Source of the DNA: Rhizobium bangladeshense | GTDB taxonomy: Bacteria; Pseudomonadota; Alphaproteobacteria; Rhizobiales; Rhizobiaceae | Reading direction: 5' to 3' | DNA: 64,000 bases | Assembly: GCF_017357245.1 (NCBI RefSeq) | Contig: NZ_CP071613.1 | Span: forward strand, 124,001-188,000 | In this document: in pieces, positions 1-8,236 of the stretch | Layout of the letters: each line of letters opens with the position of its first letter | Numbering within the stretch: the first letter of the stretch is position 1 | Translations under genes and position numbers: made by a program | Notes under the pieces: generated by a model | What the model was told of the DNA's origin: nothing | The model's input: the letters and a program-made list of their open reading frames with translations, nothing else | The model's database searches: none

Positions 1-494
1 CATTCTGGGACAAGGCTGGCGCGATAGGCGTTGCGGTAGAAGGACGCTACCCCGCAGAAGAGCCGACCGTCATGGTCACCCCAGGGGATGCCGGCGCCGG
101 TGCGGAAGGCCTCGACCGCCTTGTTCTCGTCGGCCCACATGGAAGCCGGCGTCGCCCAGGCGTTGGGGATAAAGACGGGGCTGTCCTCGTTCGCCAGCAC
201 AAACGCCTGTTCCGGCGTCAGTTCGTAGGTACCGCTGACGGCATGGTAGGTGACGTAGCCGCCCGCTACCTGCGAGTTCAGCCATTCGCGCACATAGCGT
301 TCGGCGCAGCGGGCGCGGGTCGCGATCTCGCGCGAGGTGAGCGGCCCGCGGCCGGCCATCTCCTTGTAGAGGCCGAGCCGGTGGCCGAGGCTGACCATGA
401 CGCCGCCATAGCCGGCGGAAAGGTCGCTGACGGCGCGACTTACGAGCGAGTCCAGCTTGGCGCTGTCGATACTCTTGGTTTGCAAGGTGTCCAT
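1..494 (-). CDS. SAM-dependent methyltransferase, N-terminal part (cut by window edge)
   Basis: The 5' part of a gene running off the left edge; about 164 residues are visible. It begins MDTLQTKSIDSAKLDS and contains an N-terminal winged-helix-like segment (GLYKEMAGRGPLTSREIATR, then ERYVREWLNSQVAGGY), followed by a linker with NEDSPVFIPNAWATPASMWA. This layout is typical of class I methyltransferases of the Rv2258c type, about 350 residues long, where the dimerising winged helix precedes the SAM-binding Rossmann domain. The SAM motif itself lies outside the window. It is divergent from the GlxA-type regulator at 680, with a perfect palindrome between them, so that regulator probably controls it. 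The substrate cannot be told. Confidence 0.75.
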   Translation of the reverse strand, partial: MDTLQTKSIDSAKLDSLVSRAVSDLSAGYGGVMVSLGHRLGLYKEMAGRGPLTSREIATRARCAERYVREWLNSQVAGGYVTYHAVSGTYELTPEQAFVLANEDSPVFIPNAWATPASMWADENKAVEAFRTGAGIPWGDHDGRLFCGVASFYRNAYRASLVPE

Positions 495-605
495 GATGTT
501 TCTCCTGGCTGAAAACCTCCGATCGAGGTGAGGGGAGGATCGCAGGCCGGGATGGCAAGCGGCAGAGCGGTGCCGGCCAAAATCGGTCCGTTCGTGCCAC
601 CGGAT

Positions 606-624
606 GATGTAGCGACGCTACATC
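606..624. promoter_or_regulatory. Perfect 19-bp palindrome, likely operator of the GlxA-type regulator
   Basis: GATGTAGCG-A-CGCTACATC: nine-base arms around one central base, in the 185-bp space between the divergent methyltransferase (starts 494) and the GlxA/AraC-type regulator (starts 680). Position and symmetry suggest a regulator-binding site, but AraC-type proteins often use direct repeats, so the assignment is inferred. Confidence 0.55.
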
Positions 625-679
625 CGGCGTGGCGCTTGACGGACGTCGAGTGTATCGTGTTCGGCAGTGGGGGCGAACG

Positions 680-1738
680 ATGAACATGTCAGACGTGCAG
701 AAGGACGGGGAGCCGCAACCGCTCCATGTCAGCCTGGTCGCGTTGCCGGAGGCGGCGGTCTCGACGCTGAGCGGCATCTTCGACGTCATGAACGCCTTTG
801 CCATCGTGCCGGCGGGCGGAGGCGTTCGCAGGACGCCACCGTTCCACGTCGAAATCGTGGGAGAGCGGCAAGGGCCGCTGACGCTTGCAAGCCATGTGCC
901 GATGATGGTGCAGCGGCCTGTCGCTGATATCGAGCGGACGGACATCGTCATCGTGCCATCGGTGGTGCTTGCCGCGGAGGGCTGGGTCAAGGGCCGCTAT
1001 CCGGAGCTTGTCGCTTGGTGCCGGATGATGCACGAGAAGGGGGCACTGATCTGCTCCGCCTGTTCCGGCATATTTCTGCTTGCAGAGACCGGTGTCTTTG
1101 ATGGTGCCGATGCCACCGTGCATTTCGGCTATGCTCCGGCTTTCCGGGCCGCCTATCCGCAGGTGCCGATCCATCCGGAACAGGTGCTGGTGGTTGCCGG
1201 CCAGCGCGATGAGCTTGTCACCTCCGGGGCGTCCATGACCTGGCATGACCTCGTCCTCTACCTGATCGCGCGCCACGCGGGGGCGACGGCGGCGCAGACC
1301 GTCGCCCGCTACTTCGCGCTGCAATGGCACCAGGACGGGCTTGCGCCCTACATGGTCTTTGAGGGGCGGCGCGACCACGGCGATCAGGCGATTCAGACCG
1401 CGCAGGACTGGCTTGCCGACCATTTTTCCGTCGCCAATCCTCTGGAGCAGATGGTCAAGCGGGCGGGCCTAACGGAACGGACCTTCAAGCGGCGATTCAC
1501 CCAGGCAACCGGCATGAGCCCGATCGCCTATGTCCAGCGCTTGAGGATAGAGGAGGCCAAACGCCGCCTGGAGCGCACAGATGCCTCCGTTGACGAGGTT
1601 AGCTGGCAGGTGGGCTACGAGGAGCCTGCATTCTTTCGACGCTTGTTCAGGAGGGTCACCGGCTTGGCTCCGGGAAACTATCGCCGCCGCTTTCAGGTGC
1701 CGACTTATGCAAAGCCGCCTTCTCGTCTGCCCCGTTAA
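680..1738 (+). CDS. GlxA-family transcriptional regulator (DJ-1/PfpI domain plus AraC HTH)
   Basis: A 352-residue regulator. The N-terminal half is a DJ-1/PfpI-like (class I glutamine amidotransferase-like) sensor domain beginning LHVSLVALPEAAVSTLSGIF, with the nucleophile-elbow region ICSACSGIFLLAETG. The C-terminal ~100 residues are an AraC-type double helix-turn-helix (GLTERTFKRRFTQATGMSPI; VGYEEPAFFRRLFRRVTG). The ATG at 680 is chosen because a purine-rich stretch precedes it and alignment-type conservation begins soon after; a GTG at 629 is possible. Its stop overlaps the convergent TetR gene by four bases. Probably an activator of the divergent methyltransferase; the ligand is unknown. 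Confidence 0.9.
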   Translation: MNMSDVQKDGEPQPLHVSLVALPEAAVSTLSGIFDVMNAFAIVPAGGGVRRTPPFHVEIVGERQGPLTLASHVPMMVQRPVADIERTDIVIVPSVVLAAEGWVKGRYPELVAWCRMMHEKGALICSACSGIFLLAETGVFDGADATVHFGYAPAFRAAYPQVPIHPEQVLVVAGQRDELVTSGASMTWHDLVLYLIARHAGATAAQTVARYFALQWHQDGLAPYMVFEGRRDHGDQAIQTAQDWLADHFSVANPLEQMVKRAGLTERTFKRRFTQATGMSPIAYVQRLRIEEAKRRLERTDASVDEVSWQVGYEEPAFFRRLFRRVTGLAPGNYRRRFQVPTYAKPPSRLPR

Positions 1739-2352
1739 GCGGCCAAGCTCCGGCCGACTGTCGCAACGATGATCTCGTAGAGTTCGGCTTGCGCCTGTTC
1801 GACCGTGATCTCTCCCGTCGCAGCGGCATGGGATACGGCGTCGGCTGCGCCGAGAATTGCCCAAAAGGCAGACTGCGCGATGCCCTTCGATCCCGTGAAC
1901 GGGGCCAGTGCTTTGCGGCATTTTCCGATGAACTCCACTTGATAGGCGCGCTTGACGGTCTCCAGTTCGCGAGAGCCGGCAAGCGCCGCCAACACGCCGG
2001 GCATCTCGCGGCCCTGGGCAAGCACGCATTCGACATAGGACGAAGCGATGACCCGTGCCGTTCCTTCCAGGGTCGGTTCGCTGGACTCAAGCGCGGCGTC
2101 GATCACCGCCGTCTGACGGGCGTCGAAATCCTGATAGAGCGCCGTCAGCAAGCCATTGCGCGTTCTGAAATGCTCATAGACTACCGGCTTGGTGACGCCT
2201 GCTTTATCCGCCATGCGCGGCAGGGTCAGTGCGTCGGTGCCTTCCTCGCGCGCGAGCCGCCACGCCACATCGAGGAGCTGGCGAAGCCGATCCTCTCGGC
2301 TCAAACGAACGCGCTTCGCGGCGGTTCGACTGTCATCTTGTGTGCTTGACAT
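1735..2352 (-). CDS. TetR-family transcriptional regulator
   Basis: 205 residues. The N-terminal TetR helix-turn-helix is clear (LDVAWRLAREEGTDALTLPR, MADKAGVTKPVVYEHF), followed by an all-helical ligand-binding region with no recognisable specificity. It is divergent from an MFS drug-efflux-type pump, the standard arrangement for a local repressor of efflux. The ATG lies only two bases from a strong dyad operator with TATATA elements, and there is no Shine-Dalgarno sequence before it, so the transcript may be leaderless and autorepressed. The 3' end overlaps the convergent GlxA-type gene. Confidence 0.92.
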   Translation of the reverse strand: MSSTQDDSRTAAKRVRLSREDRLRQLLDVAWRLAREEGTDALTLPRMADKAGVTKPVVYEHFRTRNGLLTALYQDFDARQTAVIDAALESSEPTLEGTARVIASSYVECVLAQGREMPGVLAALAGSRELETVKRAYQVEFIGKCRKALAPFTGSKGIAQSAFWAILGAADAVSHAAATGEITVEQAQAELYEIIVATVGRSLAA

Positions 2353-2354
2353 AG

Positions 2355-2389
2355 CTATATACCAAAAGTAACTTACTTAAAGTATATAG
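2355..2389. promoter_or_regulatory. Nested dyad operator between tetR-type gene and MFS pump
   Basis: Two inverted repeats share one centre at 2372. The inner one is AAGTAA-C-TTACTT (2366-2378). The outer one is CTATATAC (2355-2362) with GTATATAG (2382-2389). Together 28 of 34 paired positions match. The TATATA blocks could double as -10 elements for both directions, so TetR binding would shut both promoters. Confidence 0.75.
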
Positions 2390-2479
2390 AAGCAACTCTT
2401 CAAACGCAACCATCCGCCGGCCCTGTTCCGGCGATCGTAGTGGCGCGCCTGCGCGCCGCAAGCAGAGGATCTGTGCCCG

Positions 2480-3976
2480 ATGACCGATGTGACAGTACCA
2501 ACTTCCATAAATCGAAAGGCATGGCTTGGCCTCATGGCCGTGCTGCCGCTTGTCCTGCTTGTCGCCATGGACGGCTCGATTCTCTACCTCGCCATGCCGC
2601 ACATCACCTCCGCGCTCAGGCCAACGGCCGACCAGGCGCTATGGATTCTCGACATTTACGGGTTCGTCGTCGGTTCGCTGCTGATCGCCTTCGGCAATCT
2701 CGGCGACCGCTATGGACGGCTCAAGGTCATAATGATCGGAGCGGTGATCTTCGGCGTGGGATCGCTCGGCGCTGCTCTTTCGCAGTCGCCATTGATGCTG
2801 ATAGCCGCTCGCGCCCTCATGGGGCTGGGCGGCGCGACATTGCTGCCGTCCGGGCTCGCGGTTGTCAGCGCGCTGTTTCCCGATCCGCGTATGCGCGCAC
2901 AAGCGATCGGCATCTTCGCCGCGACGTTCGCGGCCGGATTTGCTATCGGCCCCCTGATCGGCGGCACGTTGCTTCGGCAGTTCGAGTGGGGCGTCGTCTT
3001 CCTTATCAACGTCCCCGTTTTGGTGGCCTTCCTCATCGTCGCGCCGCTTCTGCTGCGCGAGGTCCACTCGACGACTTACGGCCGGATCGACCCGGCGAGC
3101 CTTCTTCTGTCATGTGTGGGTATCCTGCTGTTCACCTGGTCGCTCAAAGCCGTCGCAGCAGAAGGCTTTACTGCGAAGCAGTCAGCGGGCGGGATCGTCG
3201 GTATCATTGCCCTCGCGCTGTTCCTAGGCCGACAGACCCGCATCGACTATCCGCTGCTCGATCTCAGCCTGTTCCGTGATCGCATCTTCTCCATTGCGAT
3301 CATGACTGGGCTTTTGTCGCTCGTCGTCTGGTCCGCAGCCAGCTACCTGTCCGGCATCTATCTCCAAACGGTGCTCGGCTTCGACGTGTTCACGACCGCG
3401 CTGCTCACGCTGCCGGGGGCCATTGTGCTGACCGTCACATGCGTAGGGACTGCGCGGATCGTGGAACGGATCGGTCGCAAGGCTGCACTCGTGGCGACGC
3501 ATCTGCTGATAAGTGCGGGCGTCTTCATTCTGCTGCTGACAAGCACCGAATCTGGCGTCTCGGCCTTCATCTCATCAACGATGATCGCCGGAATCGGCTA
3601 CGGACTGTCGTTCAGCCTCGTTGCAGAGGTTGCGGTTTCAGCAGTTCCGGCAGAGCGAGCCGGCGCCGCCGGATCAATCGCTGAAACCAGCAACGAGTTA
3701 GGCAATGCGCTCGGCATCACCTTGCTTGGATCGCTTGCCGCCTTGAGCTTTCGCCTGCTCGGCCCCGGTGTGGCCGGAACCCTAAACGAAACGCTGGATC
3801 ATGTGGGCATCGCCCCTGGAGTCGCGGCCCAGGCCAAGGAAGCATTTCTTACCGGCCTGCATATTGCAGCCGGCATTGGCGGCCTGCTGACGCTGATCGT
3901 CGGCGTGATCGCGTGGCTTTGGCTGCCAGAAAGCTGCCGGAATAGCGATGCGCCAGCACTGTCGCGGAAATCCTGA
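2480..3976 (+). CDS. MFS transporter, DHA2 (14-helix) drug:H+ antiporter type
   Basis: 498 residues, the usual length for the 14-TM DHA2 family (EmrB/SmvA-like). Family motif A is visible as GNLGDRYGRLKVIM after the second helix, and motif C-like glycine-rich helix 5 as FAAGFAIGPLIGGTLL. Acidic DGSILYLAMP in helix 1 is typical of quaternary-ammonium and dye exporters. The start at 2480 has AGAGGA upstream. It is divergent from the TetR gene and shares its operator region, so it is probably induced by its own substrates. Inner membrane; the substrate is inferred only as a hydrophobic or cationic toxicant. Confidence 0.92.
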   Translation: MTDVTVPTSINRKAWLGLMAVLPLVLLVAMDGSILYLAMPHITSALRPTADQALWILDIYGFVVGSLLIAFGNLGDRYGRLKVIMIGAVIFGVGSLGAALSQSPLMLIAARALMGLGGATLLPSGLAVVSALFPDPRMRAQAIGIFAATFAAGFAIGPLIGGTLLRQFEWGVVFLINVPVLVAFLIVAPLLLREVHSTTYGRIDPASLLLSCVGILLFTWSLKAVAAEGFTAKQSAGGIVGIIALALFLGRQTRIDYPLLDLSLFRDRIFSIAIMTGLLSLVVWSAASYLSGIYLQTVLGFDVFTTALLTLPGAIVLTVTCVGTARIVERIGRKAALVATHLLISAGVFILLLTSTESGVSAFISSTMIAGIGYGLSFSLVAEVAVSAVPAERAGAAGSIAETSNELGNALGITLLGSLAALSFRLLGPGVAGTLNETLDHVGIAPGVAAQAKEAFLTGLHIAAGIGGLLTLIVGVIAWLWLPESCRNSDAPALSRKS

Positions 3977-4128
3977 GAGTGGCGACTGCAACCGTGCCGT
4001 TGTCTTGTGGCAGGCCCTTTATCGCAACACCCGCACACGAAACTCAGGCTCATGCGGCGGATTGTTGCGTCCGGTTTCGTCCGACCTCCTAGTGGGGCGC
4101 AAGAGCGGGCTCGCACGCGGTGGACTTG

Positions 4129-4152
4129 ACATGCAGTAATATTACTGCATGT
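4129..4152. promoter_or_regulatory. Perfect 24-bp palindrome overlapping an ArsR-gene promoter
   Basis: The half-site ACATGCAGTAAT is followed directly by its exact inverse ATTACTGCATGT. A TTGACA -35-like element (4126-4131) overlaps its left end, so the palindrome covers the spacer and -10 region of the promoter for the ArsR gene that starts ten bases downstream. This fits ArsR-type autorepression. Confidence 0.8.
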
Positions 4153-4161
4153 TGTCGATCC

Positions 4162-4461
4162 ATGAACGACGAAGAGATCGATATTGTCTTCAAAGCGATT
4201 GCCCATCCAGAAAGGCGCCATATCCTTGCCTCCTTGTACAAAAGGTCTGGGCAGTCGCTTTTTGAGATTTGCGCGTCCTCACTCGCCGAAGCTGGGCAGC
4301 CGCTTTCGCGACAAACGATCTCTCAACACTTGGACATGCTCGAGCGCGCCGGATTGATAGAGGTCACCTGGATGGGCCGCACCAAGACACACTCAGCAAA
4401 TCTCAGCCCCCTTCGCGAAGCTGTCAAAGCTGCGCTTGGAGCCTACCTCGAGGAGAAATAG
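4162..4461 (+). CDS. ArsR-family winged-helix repressor
   Basis: 99 residues, a full-length small ArsR protein (EIDIVFKAIAHPERRHILAS; recognition helix region LSRQTISQHLDMLERAGLI; wing MGRTKTHSANLS). The ATG at 4162 is preferred over an in-frame start at 4120, which would run through the operator. No cysteine pair typical of metal-sensing ArsR proteins is seen near the recognition helix (the ELCVCDL motif is absent), so it may sense something other than As/Cd. It forms a two-gene operon with the VOC protein two bases downstream, a common ArsR-glyoxalase pairing. Confidence 0.9.
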   Translation: MNDEEIDIVFKAIAHPERRHILASLYKRSGQSLFEICASSLAEAGQPLSRQTISQHLDMLERAGLIEVTWMGRTKTHSANLSPLREAVKAALGAYLEEK

Positions 4462-4463
4462 AA

Positions 4464-4859
4464 ATGCGTATCTGGATTACCAGCGTGCTTGTCGATGATC
4501 AGGAAAAAGCTCTGGAGTTCTATACAAGGATCGGCTTCCAGTTGAAGCATGACGTTCCCACCGGAGCGCACCGCTGGCTAACGCTCGTGTCAAAGGAGCA
4601 GCCGGAAGGAACAGAGTTGCTCCTGGAGCCTGGCGAACATCCTGCCGTCAAGCCGTACAAGGACGCGCTGGTTGCCGACGGTATACCCGCTGCCTCGTTC
4701 CAGGTCAGCGATCTCAACGCCGAATATGCGAGGCTCAAGGGGCTTGGTGTCATGTTCACCACTGAACCAATGGATGCAGGCACGGTGCGTATGGCTGTGT
4801 TCGACGATACATGCGGTAACCTGATCCAGCTGATAGAGATGAAGGCCCCTCAGCAGTGA
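4464..4859 (+). CDS. VOC-superfamily (glyoxalase/bleomycin-resistance fold) protein
   Basis: 131 residues with the two beta-alpha-beta-beta-beta modules of the vicinal oxygen chelate fold: module 1 starts RIWITSVLVDDQEKALEFYT, and module 2 contains FQVSDLNAEYARLKGLGV and ends CGNLIQLIEM, where the final Glu is a usual metal ligand. The Shine-Dalgarno AGGAGAAA overlaps the end of the ArsR gene, so the two are co-translated. Proteins of this subfamily are variously resistance proteins or small-molecule lyases; the substrate cannot be told. Confidence 0.88.
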   Translation: MRIWITSVLVDDQEKALEFYTRIGFQLKHDVPTGAHRWLTLVSKEQPEGTELLLEPGEHPAVKPYKDALVADGIPAASFQVSDLNAEYARLKGLGVMFTTEPMDAGTVRMAVFDDTCGNLIQLIEMKAPQQ

Positions 4860-4925
4860 CCGGCGGCACCATCGATGACTTCGCCTTTCCCAGCAGGTCG
4901 ATCATGCAGTCATCGTAGCACCCGC

Positions 4926-5120
4926 CATGGGCTACGCCGAGAACACTACGGCACGCACTCGCTCCGACGCACAAAGGCAGCGATGATCTACAAAGCAACT
5001 GGCAGCTTCAGTGCCATCCAGATCCTGCTCGGATGCACCAAGATCAAGAACACGGTCAGGCAATCCAGGCGTGGATGTCGAGGAACGCGCTGGAACTGGC
5101 GGAGCATACAGATTTGGAGA
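4926..5120 (+). pseudogene. Decayed C-terminus of a tyrosine recombinase (phage-type integrase)
   Basis: Reading from 4926 gives HGLRREHYGTHSLRRTKAA then IYKATGSFSAIQILLG, the end of the rhizobial integrase family whose intact form has THSLRRTKA (the H-x-x-R motif) and later an LLGHTKIENTVRYLG-like segment carrying the second His and the Tyr nucleophile. Here the second His is Cys and the Tyr is lost after NTVR. The remainder continues only by changing frame (GVDVEE, then NALELAEHTDL), with one extra base near 5083. Only about 60 codons survive; no N-terminal part is seen upstream. A scar of a former mobile element. Confidence 0.75.
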
Positions 5121-5160
5121 ATGTGTGGCCCTGGGGCCATGCGTCTCAAAAGGAGCGGCA

Positions 5161-6165
5161 ATGCGCCCCGATTCCGGTTGCCCACACCACCGGCTTGAGC
5201 CCCCTCAGGCTCTGTTTCGCGACCGGCCACGTTCCGAAAAGCGGCAGTTGCCGTCGTCGAAGTGCTGCACTAGAAATCTCCTAGACGTTCAAGTCTCGCG
5301 AGGGAGCCCGTTGGCACAGCATGGGAGAAATCTTCAAAGACTGGAGCTTTCGGGCTTCACTTTGTACTTGTCCCGTGCGCAGGCCTTCGGCGGCGCCCGT
5401 TATCACACTGCCTCCGACTGGCATCAGGCATCAGTGACACGAACCGGCGCCTCACATTATAGTGCCTCCCGAACAGATGGAGGCCCCCTTATCGAAAGAC
5501 CCGACCGGCCAGGTTCCGTGTCACTAACCCCCGCCGGTCGTGAGCGAGCCGGTGTGATGGAAGGCGGCAGCCTCTCTTTCATCAGGCTTGAATTCTCGGA
5601 TGATTTCCTGATGGACGCCTGCCAGATGGATGGATCACGGCAAAGCATGATCCCGATCTATAATGATCGGTCGGAGAAGTTCCGGGTTTTGATCGAGCGG
5701 ATGACCGAACTTTCGGAAATCGCGGAACGCCCACCGGTCATCGTCATGGAACAACTCGCCATCGCCGCTGTCCGGAACCTTGCCCGCGAGGCTCGTCTTG
5801 AATTCGGTCGTCACGACGATGCCTGGATGCATCCGGCAGCTTTGCAGCGCGTTGTCGATCGGATTGAGGCAGAGATGCATGAGGACCTGTCGCTTGCTCT
5901 CCTCGCACAGGATGCACGCCTGAGCATCAGCGCATTCGTCCGTGCATTTCGAGGCAGTACGGGAGTGTCTCCAGGTGAATACCTAATCCGCAGGCGCATC
6001 TACCGAGCCTCGAAGCTTTTGGCAGGTGGCTCTATAGCCATCAAGGAAATAGCTAGGATGTGCGGCTTTGCCACCCATGCGCACCTGACGAATGTCTTCC
6101 GAAGCCGGATGGGCGAGCCTCCCGCATCACATCGTCGCCTGTCGCGCTCTATGAGCAGAACGTAA
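5161..6165 (+). CDS. AraC-family transcriptional regulator
   Basis: Up to 334 residues. The C-terminal third is a clear AraC double HTH (DLSLALLAQDARLSISAFVR, FRGSTGVSPGEYLIRRR, IKEIARMCGFATHAHLTNVF). The N-terminal half has SGFTLYLSRAQAFGG and GSVSLTPAGRERAGVMEGGS, typical of regulators with a cupin-like sensing domain. The start is uncertain: the ATG at 5161 has a good AAAAGGAG box, but family-like sequence begins only near 5281, and the first ~40 codons follow straight on from the integrase remnant. The true start could be a TTG near 5311. The likely target is the exported protein just downstream. Confidence 0.8.
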   Translation: MRPDSGCPHHRLEPPQALFRDRPRSEKRQLPSSKCCTRNLLDVQVSRGSPLAQHGRNLQRLELSGFTLYLSRAQAFGGARYHTASDWHQASVTRTGASHYSASRTDGGPLIERPDRPGSVSLTPAGRERAGVMEGGSLSFIRLEFSDDFLMDACQMDGSRQSMIPIYNDRSEKFRVLIERMTELSEIAERPPVIVMEQLAIAAVRNLAREARLEFGRHDDAWMHPAALQRVVDRIEAEMHEDLSLALLAQDARLSISAFVRAFRGSTGVSPGEYLIRRRIYRASKLLAGGSIAIKEIARMCGFATHAHLTNVFRSRMGEPPASHRRLSRSMSRT

Positions 6166-6276
6166 CTGCCAAGCTGTGTGATTTGCGTAATCTGCGCGGA
6201 TCACGCCGTGCCGCGTTGCAGGTGCCGTCGTTTTCCTCCTGATAATGCACAACCTCAATCAGGAAGGATCGGTTCC

Positions 6277-6810
6277 ATGAAATTCGGTACAAGCCTAGCA
6301 CTCGCAGCGGCCCTTTTTTCCAACATTGCGGTAGCGCAGGATGAAAGTTCTCGCCGGACACTTCCTCCTATGCCTGAAATTGCCGCACCCGTAGTCGCCG
6401 AAGGAATGGACGCGAACACGAAGCGGGTCGCCGACCATGCCTGGTCGCTCTTTGTTCGGGCATGGGGCACTGGTGAATGGGAGCCATTTCTTGCCCTCAC
6501 AACCGATGATTTTCAGTTTCACTTTCCACAAGGAGATTTTGCTGGTCTCCATGAAGGACCGGATGGCAAGAAGCAACTGATGGCGTGGGCACGTTATCAC
6601 CAACAGGCAGGCAACCGAATTCGAAGCGTGCTGGAACGAGCAACCTATGGCGGCGATACAGCCGTCTTTGAATCTGCCGCAGAAAGCATACCGGCAGGTT
6701 TCTATCGAAATTACGAGGTCATCATCTTCAAGGTGCGCGGCGATCGCATCAGCGCGCTGCGCGAATACTGGAATGTGTTGGAACCCGGTGCCGATGAGAC
6801 GGGCAACTGA
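6277..6810 (+). CDS. Exported SnoaL/NTF2-like protein
   Basis: 177 residues with a Sec signal peptide (MKFGTSLALAAALFSNIAVA, cleavage after AVA). The mature part (DHAWSLFVRAWGTGEWEPFL, GGDTAVFESAAESIPAGFY, ISALREYWNVLEPG) looks like a SnoaL/NTF2-like alpha-beta cone, the fold of ketosteroid-isomerase-type enzymes and ligand-binding proteins. AAGGAT precedes the ATG. It follows an AraC regulator by 111 bp on the same strand and may be its target. The function in the periplasm is unknown. Confidence 0.75.
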   Translation: MKFGTSLALAAALFSNIAVAQDESSRRTLPPMPEIAAPVVAEGMDANTKRVADHAWSLFVRAWGTGEWEPFLALTTDDFQFHFPQGDFAGLHEGPDGKKQLMAWARYHQQAGNRIRSVLERATYGGDTAVFESAAESIPAGFYRNYEVIIFKVRGDRISALREYWNVLEPGADETGN

Positions 6811-6976
6811 CGCGGCGGTCGCATTCGGCCGCAGAAATCGTACTGGATCAGGTGAGGCTCCGGCTTTCCGCTTTCCGCCCTCACAACTTCAAACGTTTTT
6901 GCAGGATTCGGCCGTTGAATTGCTTCGTGTGCGCAATAGTGCTCGTTCGTGATAGGTCTACCGGTCTCGATGACCT

Positions 6977-7558
6977 CTATGAAGTCACAACAATCGCGCT
7001 CGAGGCCTCCTCGCCTCCTCGGCGATAACTGTGCGGAAAGCTGGAATCGAAATATACAGCGTCCCCCGTATCCAGCGCGGCCTCCTTGCCGTCCACGTTG
7101 ATTATAAGCCGACCGGTGAGCACGTAGATGAATTCAGCACTGCCATGTTGATGCGGCTGCGAGGGCGGCGAACCGACCGGGAACTCGGCGTAGAATGCCT
7201 CCATGCGGCGATCAGAAACGGGATAGTCCAGGCTTTCGAATAGAAAGGCCGGGTGCTTCTCGCCTGGCGGGCTAGGAAGTTTGAGACGCTGCTGCTTTCG
7301 CACGATCGCGATCAGCGGCTCCTCCTTGTCCGCATTGAAAAAATGATCCAGGCCGACGCCGAAAACCATGGCGATCCGAAGCAGCGTGGGCAGTGTTGGA
7401 AACATCTGCCCGCGCTCAATCTTCGAGAGCATCGCAGGCGACAGCCCCGTATGCTCCGCCAGCTGCACCAGCCCCAGCTTTTTTCGCAGGCGCAGGGCCT
7501 TGATACGGGGTCCGATCGCATAGCGCTGCAGCTCGTTAGTCAGCGTATCGGAGAGCAC
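6977..7558 (-). CDS. XRE-family regulator with C-terminal cupin sensor
   Basis: 193 residues. The N-terminal HTH_3 domain ([40 protein letters not shown]) is joined to a single cupin barrel ([38 protein letters not shown]). The His residues of the first cupin motif ([10 protein letters not shown]) could bind metal. The start is a GTG at 7558 with an excellent AAAAGGAG box eight bases before it. Members of this group (PuuR-like) sense small ligands. Two dyads lie upstream, in the space shared with the divergent fasciclin gene. Confidence 0.9.
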   Translation of the reverse strand: MLSDTLTNELQRYAIGPRIKALRLRKKLGLVQLAEHTGLSPAMLSKIERGQMFPTLPTLLRIAMVFGVGLDHFFNADKEEPLIAIVRKQQRLKLPSPPGEKHPAFLFESLDYPVSDRRMEAFYAEFPVGSPPSQPHQHGSAEFIYVLTGRLIINVDGKEAALDTGDAVYFDSSFPHSYRRGGEEASSAIVVTS

Positions 7559-7601
7559 GTCGCAAACTCCTTTTCCTTTCGAGAAACTAACACCAGCAAG
7601 G

Positions 7602-7640
7602 TTCTCTTCACAAGAGAATTCGCTTTATTTTCACGAAAAT
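7602..7640. promoter_or_regulatory. Two dyads in the XRE-cupin/fasciclin intergenic region
   Basis: TTCTCTT-CAC-AAGAGAA (7602-7618) and ATTTTC-AC-GAAAAT (7627-7640) are both perfect inverted repeats, lying 44-82 bases upstream of the XRE start and 80-120 bases upstream of the fasciclin start. They are candidate binding sites for the XRE-cupin regulator. Confidence 0.5.
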
Positions 7641-7721
7641 TTGAGTGGTATGAAAAAAGATTTGCTCCACATGAAAGTGCGCGGTGTGCATTTCGCACCC
7701 GTTATCGAGAGGAGAAATGCC

Positions 7722-8207
7722 ATGAAGTTGAAAAACCTTTTGTTTGCTACGGCGATCGCCCTCGGCAGCAGCGTCAGCGCGTTCGCCGCGGAGAAGGATG
7801 TCGTCGGCACTGCCATGGACGCGGGTCAATTCAAGACGCTGGGTGCCGCGCTCGAAGCGGCAGGCCTGGTCTCCACTCTCAAAGGCGCGGGCCCGTTCAC
7901 GGTCTTTGCTCCGACCGATGAAGCCTTCGCCAAGCTGCCGGCTGGTACCGTTGAAAACCTGCTGAAGCCGGAGAACAAGCAAAAGCTCACTGCGATCCTC
8001 ACCTACCACGTGGTCGCAGGGAAGGTGATGGCTGCCGACGTGGCGGGTATCGATGAAGCGAAGTCGCTAAACGGCAAAATGATCGACATCGAAGTCGAGG
8101 GCTCCACCGTCAAGGTCAACGACGCCGCCGTCACTGCTGCCGATGTTGCCGCCTCGAACGGGGTCATCCATGTCGTCGACAAGGTGATCATGCCTCCGGA
8201 AGGCTGA
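7722..8207 (+). CDS. Exported fasciclin (FAS1) domain protein
   Basis: 161 residues: a Sec signal peptide ([20 protein letters not shown], cut after AFA) then one complete FAS1 domain. The two conserved boxes are present: [19 protein letters not shown] (H1-like) and the YH motif region [14 protein letters not shown], ending [17 protein letters not shown]1 proteins act in cell adhesion; rhizobial homologues (Nex18/MPB70-like) are reported in symbiosis and stress. GAGGAGAAAT precedes the ATG. It is followed 29 bp later by a DUF378 gene on the same strand, probably an operon. Confidence 0.93.
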   Translation: MKLKNLLFATAIALGSSVSAFAAEKDVVGTAMDAGQFKTLGAALEAAGLVSTLKGAGPFTVFAPTDEAFAKLPAGTVENLLKPENKQKLTAILTYHVVAGKVMAADVAGIDEAKSLNGKMIDIEVEGSTVKVNDAAVTAADVAASNGVIHVVDKVIMPPEG

Positions 8208-8236
8208 CCGCTCACCCCTCAACCTGGAGAATAACC

